A stretch of DNA of 64,000 nucleotides from Pleodorina starrii (Eukaryota > Chlorophyta > Chlorophyceae > Chlamydomonadales > Volvocaceae), in NCBI GenBank assembly GCA_030267565.1, contig BRXU01000041.1:767501-831500 (forward strand), written 5' to 3'. Positions within the stretch are counted from its first letter, which is position 1, and each line of letters opens with the position of its first letter. Position numbers and translations under genes: made by a program. Positions 58,213 through 64,000 of the stretch are shown piece by piece. The notes under the pieces are model-generated. The model did not search any database. It worked only from the letters and a program-made list of their open reading frames with translations, and was not told the origin of the DNA.

Positions 58213-59326
58213 CTAGTGCGTCTGCGCCTTCCAGCCCCCCGGCGGCAGCGTCACCAGATCGGTACGACTGCCGTACTTTGCCATGAAAGCGTCGATGCCG
58301 CCGCGGAGCACGCTCACCCGAGGCGCCGGCGACACGGCCAGGGCTTGGAGCCGCTGCTGCAGCGCCGCGGCGGCGGTGGGGCCGCGCTTGCCCGGGCTGC
58401 AGAAGAGGCAGTGGACCACCACCTGGCCCCGAGTGGCGCCAGACCAGGGCGAGAAGGGTGCGGGTGCAAGCGCGGGGGTGAGACCGGAAGATGAGGAGGC
58501 CGACCAACTGCCGTAACGCACACCAGTTTGTGACCGTTTGCGACCAACAAACGTCGTAGTACCTCGCCGGTGACTCAGTCAACTACTACCAAGTAATTCC
58601 CCGCGGGATCCCGTCGGGGTCGTTCCACCAAATCAAATCAAATCAAACCAAACCAACGAAACGAAACGCAGCGCACCTCCTGTGCGCTCCCGATGTGCTC
58701 CCGGATGGCCCGGTCCAGGGGCGCCGTGTCCGCCTGCTTGAACAGCGGCGTGGGCAGGTTGAGGGAGCCTCGGATGGAGCCCGCGGCAAGCTCCTGCGAT
58801 GTGTGGAAAATAGGGGGCGAGGGTGACGAGGTGGGTTGGGGGTTTTTCAGGGTTCCAGGGTTTCGGGGGTAACGAGGTGTGGTGCTGAGAGGGGCCGCGC
58901 GCAGGGAGAGGGCGACGACGCGCGGTCGGCGGGGAGAGGGGTTGCGGCGCTCGCGGGGGGAAGGAGACTACGCCATGCGCGGTTGAGAAGAGGGCGACGG
59001 GGCCTGGAGGTGTAGGGGAACGCCCGACATTGCTGCCGTGGAGGCTTTCAAGTCGCGAACAACGATACCATTCGGGAACACGGACGACCCACCAAACCGT
59101 GTTGGGAGCCGTTTCTTACCTCAGGCGAACGCACGTCAAGGACCAGCAGACCAGGAGCCTTCGCGTCCAGCTGCTTTACCAGCTCATCGCTGTCGATTTC
59201 GGGAAGAGCTACCGAGCTGGAGAAGTTGCGAGCAATGGCACAACTCCCCTGAGATGTTGATAGGAGAGTAATCGACTTGAAAACAGCACGCAGCGCGGGA
59301 GTAGAGCGAACCGTTTTAGCAATCAT
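58213..59326 (-). CDS. Rhodanese/Cdc25-like domain protein, probably mitochondrial, three exons
   Basis: Exons 59326-59120, 58793-58677 and 58422-58213, all phase 0, give 177 residues. Residues 1-38 (MIAKTVRSTPALRAVF...ARNFSSS) form a basic, Ser-rich presequence of mitochondrial type. The rhodanese fold follows: IDSDELVKQLD, LLVLDVRSPEE, AGSIRGSLNLPTPLF, VVVHCLFCSPGKRGPTAA and VLRGGIDAFMAKYG. The active-site loop begins HC as in Cdc25-type and arsenate-reductase-type members. His112-Cys113 is followed by a second Cys116 and Arg121, so the loop is two residues longer than the C-x5-R of Cdc25-like enzymes. Activity (sulfurtransferase, phosphatase or arsenate reductase) cannot be decided. An acceptor-like TTCTTGTTTACAG about 38 nt before the ATG implies an upstream exon, probably 5' UTR, although the frame stays open to it. 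Confidence 0.9.
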
Positions 59327-60819
59327 TTCGGCTAACGTCTTCAATCTGCAGGACTCCCGACCTTCTGTAAACAAGAAATGGTAGAGTCAACGCTCAAAAT
59401 CACCACACGCGTCAAGTATTCTCTTGTAAGGTAATGTCAAGAGAGATAGGCGCGTTTTTCGTTGTGGCCTGCTGGCCTGCTCGACGGTTAACCAACGGCC
59501 TGGCAGTTAACAACCGTCGTGCCCACGCCGTTGGGCTCTATGTATAGGTGTATCCACTGCCGCAGGCTGCAGCATGCCACGCTTCCTTTTCGCCCGTCCC
59601 GTCATCTCCCCTTCCTCTCATCGCCGTCCTGGCGCCCCTCCGACTGCACCAACCCTCCTGCATCATTGCCGCCTGCACACCCCCAAGCAGGGCCCCATCG
59701 TGCGCCGCGCAGACAAGGAGCTGCGCCCCTGTCCTGAACCTCCGCCCCATCGGAGGTGCCTTGTTCCCCGCCCACTGCGCTACCACAGGTTCCTAGCTTC
59801 TAGCGCCCGGCGCTCGCTACGCAAGGACACCGCACCTGGCAGACTTGCAAACGGCGCGTTGAGCTGGGGGCTTTCGTATCGTTCTGGGTCATCAAGAGGG
59901 AAGAGGCCTTGTGTCTGAGCCTTCTGGGACCTGGGGGCGGTGGTCCACCATCTCTCCACTGTCTCACATCAAGGAAAAGCCGCGCGCACGTCGCCCGGAC
60001 GTCATCGGTTTCCGGTGCATTTCGGTGCATTTTGGTGGGCTGGGCTGGCTGCGAGTGGGGTACCGAAGTTGGGAGCCGCCAAAATCGTCGCCGGGCGCGC
60101 GCTTGCATGTGTGCGCAGCACAATTGAAGGCTGGCAATGCAAGGTGGCACACGCATCCGTAGTTCCGTACACAGCCGTACATCCGTACCGTCGCATCGCC
60201 CCTACGCGCCCCGCCCCCAGCTGCTCCACTGCCTCTTCTCTCACCCGCCTTCGCCTTTCCCTGCCTTCGAGGCGATATGAACTCTTCCCCCTCGCTCTCT
60301 CGCTCTCCGCGCATCGTCGTACGTGAGCCGTGAAACCCAAGTGCCCAGCCAACCTCAGCCCAACCCGCCGTGTAACGCGCAAGCCGTAGTCGGCTGGTCG
60401 TTAATCGTTTGGTCGCTCATCACACGCCGCGCCCGGCAGCCCTCCTATGTGTGCGTCTACTTTCCGCCTCGTCCCGCCAGCCACCTCGAATGGAAAGCCA
60501 CCACCGAAAAACCCACCACCGCGCTCCGCAAAGATTCGTCCCCTGCTGTTTTGCCAGCTTACCTCGCTGTTCTTTTGCAGATACGACGGAATTCTTCTGT
60601 TACGTTACGTTACCGTTCACGGGCTCCGGCCTATCCGTGGATATCCCCCCCGGACAACACCCCGGCAGCATCCTGTACTATCCACCAGGCCCGCCGTTGC
60701 GCTTCACCGCTTGCTGATGCGCCCATGCAGGTCATGCGGTGCGATGCCATCCTGTACGCCACCGTACAAGTACGGTACTGCCCTATTAACAGTAAAAATA
60801 CCATCAGCATAAGTACGGT
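59327..60819. other. Spacer between the rhodanese and sulfotransferase genes
   Basis: No exon supported. It should contain the rhodanese promoter and upstream leader exon. Confidence 0.45.
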
Positions 60820-60948
60820 ATGACGTCAGCGAAATGTGCGCTCGTCCTGGTGCTCGTGCTCTTGCTGGCTCTCCCTCCCTCGCGCGCTCACCTCTCACCT
60901 CTCGACTCGTTCATTTGGCACCCTAAACGGAAGAGTGTGACCCACTAA
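60820..60948 (+). CDS. Possible small secreted peptide, 42 residues
   Basis: ATG to TAA, beginning MTSAKCALVLVLVLLLALPP and then SRAHLSPLDSF. The layout fits a signal peptide: a basic residue near the start, about 13 hydrophobic residues, and an S-R-A cleavage-like site. A 22-residue mature peptide would remain, ending in basic PKRKSVTH. The ATG overlaps a perfect TGACGTCA palindrome (60821-60828), a bZIP/CRE-type site. Codon use is less biased than in neighbouring genes, and GTGCTC repeats can make Leu/Val runs by chance, so this is speculative. It lies about 130 bp from the sulfotransferase stop, convergent with it. Confidence 0.22.
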   Translation: MTSAKCALVLVLVLLLALPPSRAHLSPLDSFIWHPKRKSVTH

Positions 60949-61073
60949 TTGGGCGCCCAGACGCCGAGCTCAACCCGCATCCGTTCCCTCCCGCTGCCCC
61001 GTCCCCCTTCCCGCCCCACCAGCCCCCCCTCTATCTCCCTCTCCCTCTCTCCCCCTCGCCCTCCGACCGACTC

Positions 61074-63693
61074 TCAGCGCCCCCGGGCCTCCTCCACCGC
61101 CGCCTCAATGTCATTCGCCAGCGTCCCGCCGCGTCCGCCGCCGCGGCCCCCGCGGCTCTCCCTGCCCGCGCCGGTGCGGCGCATGCGGCGGTGCACGAGG
61201 CCCGCGCTCCAGATGCCGCCGGGGCCGCGCAGCAGTCCGCAAGCGACGCGGAAGCTGGCGTTGGGGTCCTCCGAGTCGACGGAGGCGGGCATGGCGTCCC
61301 AGGGTACGACACCCCCGGCGGCGGCGGTGCTGTACACCAGGTAATCGAGCTGGCCAATAAGGACTGTGGCAGCATGTGTCGTCGGTGGAGGTGGGGTTGG
61401 GGTTGGGGGTGAGTGAAGAGTGAACGTAACGTGTGTTGGCGTGTGTTGGCGTGCTGGTACGTTATCGTCTGAAGTTTATGGCGGTGGAGTTGGAGAGAAA
61501 GAGGATGGGGGTGTTGGTATGTGGTCTGGCAACCCGGGCGAACGGAGCCAGCTGCTCATGTGGGCCTTATGAGGCTCCGCGGTATGCGATGCCGTACCGG
61601 AAGTGCGCGTGTTTTGTGCGTGTAAGTGGGGGGTCCATACGGGGCTCGGTTCATCAGTTAGTTAGTTAGTTGGTAGTGCGCACGTGTGCGCGTGCTTTGC
61701 GGGATCTGCATTGCATCTTTGGTTGCTTGCTCGTCCTTCCTTGCCTTGCGAGGCTCGTCCCACCTGCCCCGTACCTGCGAGTTCGTACAGCTGCATGTCG
61801 ACGACCTGCTGGCGCTCAAGGTACGACAGCTCCTCCCGGGACGGCATGTACGGCGTCGGGTCAAAGTCAAACTGCTCCTGGAGTGCGGTGATGTTCTTGT
61901 CGTGCACCTGGTGGGGGCGTGTGCGGCGGAAGCGGGGGTTGGGGCGGGGTTGAGAGCGGGCCGCAGCAGCCGGTCGGTGGCGTGACAAGGTCGGACCTTG
62001 GGGTCAGGTCATGAGCTCCTGCAGACGACGAGGACGACGACGGGGTCATGACGCGGCAGGGGGGCTGGGGGCCTACATCCCGCGGGTGCGTAATAACAAC
62101 GATAACGAGGGGACGGGGACGGCGTTAGCGAGCGGACCCTGAACCCGGGGGCAATACGAGGGGGGGGGGGCGCGAGGGGGTCTGTGAAGGTGCGGTGTAA
62201 GGTGCACAGGGCGTTTTGCGGCGGGAGAGAGCGGAGCGGAGCGGGAGCGGCGCCGCCCGACTTACATCCGTGTACGACACCGGCCAGCCCGCCCCAAAGG
62301 CCAGCAGCCGCGACGTGAGCTCCGTGGGCGACTCCAGCGGTACGACAATGTCGTACTGCATCAGGACGAGCCGCGCCGCCGGCAGGTGGTGGGTGACGTT
62401 CAGGCCGCCCACGGGCGCGTGCCAGATGGCCTCCCCCAGCAGGGTCCTGCGGGCGCGTGCCCGCGTGCCCGTGTGTGAGGGGTGGGTTGGGGGGTGGGGG
62501 GTGGGGGGTTGGGGGGTATATTTGGATTCCCAGGGGGGTCACGACAGCAAAAGGCAAAGGGCAAAGGGGGTTTCTCCTCTTTGGGAAAATGGAGCACTTG
62601 GCAAACGTTGGCTCCGGCAGGTGCCCAACCCCCGGCTTTGGCCGCACCTGGAGCTTCGAGGCCTACACGCCTACTCGAGCAAGCCCAAGAGCCTGCGTGA
62701 GATCCGGCGCGACATGCACCGCCAGCGCGAGTGGCGCAACGAGCTGGGCCGCATGAGGATCTTCAACGTGAGTCCAGTCCAGTCCAGTCCCCTCCTCATC
62801 CCATCCTCGCTACCCAGCTACCCGACCCCTCCCCACCCGACCCCCCACCCGACCCCGCTCCCCTGCCGACCTGCTAAAGTAGTTGTCCACCATGGCGGGT
62901 GCCACCTGCTGCCAGAAACTCGCATTGGCGTTGGCGTAGGTGGAGAAAAAGTCCGCCCCGCCACCGCCGCCTCTACCGTCGCCGCCTCCTTCGGCGGTAC
63001 CGTTGGCGCCCATGAATCGCTTGTAGTGCAGCAGCACGAAGCGAAGGTGGGAGGCCAGCCGCTTGACGGGATTGCTGCAGCTCGAGGGATTGAATTTAGT
63101 TGAATCGGATTGGATTCGGATCGGATTCGGATTGGAATTGGATTGGATTCGGATTGGATTCGGATTGGATTCGGATTGGACTCGAATTGGATTCGGTTTG
63201 GATTCGGATTGCACGGTGGGAACCAGGGGGGTGAGGGAGGGGAGGGGCCGGGTGAGGAGTACGAACCGGAGAAGGCGGAGGTGGCGAGGGGAGGGGAGGG
63301 CGGGATGCGCGCGAGGCAGGACTGTCGGTCCGAGAAGGGAGTAGGGAACGGACCCGCCCCCCGGGCCCGTGCTGCAACCAGGAGCCTAACCAGACGCATG
63401 CCACTACCCACCCACCCAGCCACCCACCCAGCCAACCACCGGAACATCCACTCCTCTCTACCGGTATCTCCATCTCCCACAGCTCGCTCGCTGCCGCTGC
63501 CCGCCCAGACCCCCCTCACCCACCCTCACCCACCCGCCCACCCACCACCCACCCACCCACCCACCCACCCACCCATCCACCCAGCCATCCGCCCACCCAC
63601 CCACCCAACCCACCGGAACAGAATCGACGTGACGAATTGTTTGGCACACACCTCCACATCCGCCATGGACCGCTGCCCGCCCGTCAACGTGTA
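61074..63693 (-). CDS. Sulfotransferase-family protein, five visible exons, 5' end beyond the window
   Basis: Visible exons are 63693-63614, 63074-62871, 62446-62266, 61907-61775 and 61363-61074, in phase, giving 295 C-terminal residues. The first visible exon ends FVTSILF and joins RNPVKRLASHLRFVLLHYKR, which matches the 3'-phosphate-binding R-x-P-x-x-R-x-x-S signature of PAPS-dependent sulfotransferases. Then come FWQQVAPAMVDNYFSRTLLG (typical W...N-Y-F-x-R-x-L-x-G), ARLVLMQYDIVVPLES, and PSREELSYLERQQVVDMQLY. The family transfers sulfate from PAPS to glycans or other acceptors in the Golgi; the acceptor is unknown. The 5'-phosphosulfate-binding loop and any signal anchor must lie upstream, to the right of the window. 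The donor after DNYFSR is an unusual CAG|GTCGGC, but its phase is exact. The first visible acceptor (GCAATGAG|TAC) is also tentative. Confidence 0.75.
62621..62767 (+). CDS. Orphan plus-strand exon nested in a sulfotransferase intron
   Basis: A 147-bp phase-0 frame of 49 residues lies between an acceptor-like GCTCCGGCAG and a consensus donor AAC|GTGAGT. It begins VPNPRLWPHLELRGLHAYSS and ends WRNELGRMRIFN, with strong algal codon bias (CTG, GAG, CGC, AAG). It lies entirely inside the minus-strand intron 62870-62447. No partner exons were found on the plus strand, so it could be part of a nested gene, a misplaced exon from a rearrangement, or chance. The family is not recognised. Confidence 0.4.
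63105..63210. repeat. GGATTCGGATT minisatellite in a sulfotransferase intron
   Basis: Alternating GGATTCGGATT and GGATTGGATTC units fill part of the intron between exons 63693-63614 and 63074-62871. It translates as IRIGFGLDSDW or NPIRIQSES repeats. Confidence 0.9.
63507..63612. repeat. (CCCA)n tract beside the sulfotransferase donor site
   Basis: Near-continuous CCCA/ACCC units. On the transcribed strand they are GGGT units starting right at the donor GTGGGT of exon 63693-63614. Confidence 0.85.
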
Positions 63694-64000
63694 CTCATTG
63701 CTTGGGGAAGGAAGGAGGGAAGGAAGGAATGGAGGAAGGAGGATAGGAAGGAAAAGGATGAAAGGGAAGGAAGGAAACAGAAGGAAGCAAGGAAAAGGTA
63801 TGGAGAAAGGGGGAAGCAGGGGTGAAGGGCGAAAAGGGAGTGGGGTACAGGAGAAGCGATCTGAGCAGGCAATAGCTGACGTCGGCGGCTTTTGAAAAAG
63901 GGACCGCAGCAACCAAGGTGTACCAAGATGTAGAGAGGTGTGGGGTAATTGGGTTCCAGGGACAAGAGCGGCTCCAGGGGGGTTATCCACGTATAGGCCG
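63694..64000. other. Purine-rich intron or upstream sequence of the sulfotransferase gene
   Basis: GGAAGGAAGG-type repeats occupy about 63708-63835. On the minus strand this is the long pyrimidine tract before the acceptor of the first visible exon. No earlier exon was identified before the window end. Confidence 0.55.

Overview
The window looks like nuclear DNA of a green alga of the Chlamydomonas/Volvox group (Chlorophyta, volvocine lineage). The evidence is multi-exon genes with GT-AG introns, strong G/C third-position codon use, TGTAA-type polyadenylation words, dense micro- and minisatellites in introns, and proteins full of Ala, Gly, Gln and His runs. Species cannot be assigned. All gene models were built by hand from reading frames, splice sites and intron phases.

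Six genes encode recognisable or structured proteins, and all six lie on the minus strand. At the left end are a two-exon Ctr/COPT copper transporter (2448-3559) and an eight-exon TPR/methyltransferase (4885-9248). In the right third come a plastid-type GNAT-like protein (46444-48113), a five-exon protein with a degenerate receiver-like domain, an Arg-Ser region, a Gly/Met-rich tract and a coiled coil (52069-55443), a three-exon rhodanese/Cdc25-like protein with a mitochondrial-type presequence (58213-59326), and a sulfotransferase whose 5' end runs off the window (61074-63693). Exon phases agree at every junction proposed.

The middle (10-42 kb) is different. Four long low-complexity coding regions lie on the plus strand (10350-13226, 20939-24415, 31494-33941, 38609-41621), separated by long non-coding spacers. 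The third and fourth share an ordered set of short motifs (FGTG, PSA-x-x-V, EEL, LVLPVL, W-x-NK) and look like rapidly diverging paralogs. The first begins with a stretch resembling the C-terminal half of a plant B3 domain. Between the first and second lies a decayed LINE (about 15.6-19.9 kb) with tandem 5' units, a frameshifted ORF1, an interrupted AP-type endonuclease, no reverse transcriptase core, and a remnant zinc-binding C-terminus.

The remaining DNA is intergenic or UTR sequence dominated by simple repeats. No rRNA, tRNA, CRISPR array or prokaryotic operon was found. No joint pathway ties the genes together; this is a normal eukaryotic neighbourhood. The most notable items are the fast-evolving plus-strand paralog pair, the pseudo-receiver protein, and an exon-like plus-strand reading frame nested inside an intron of the sulfotransferase gene.
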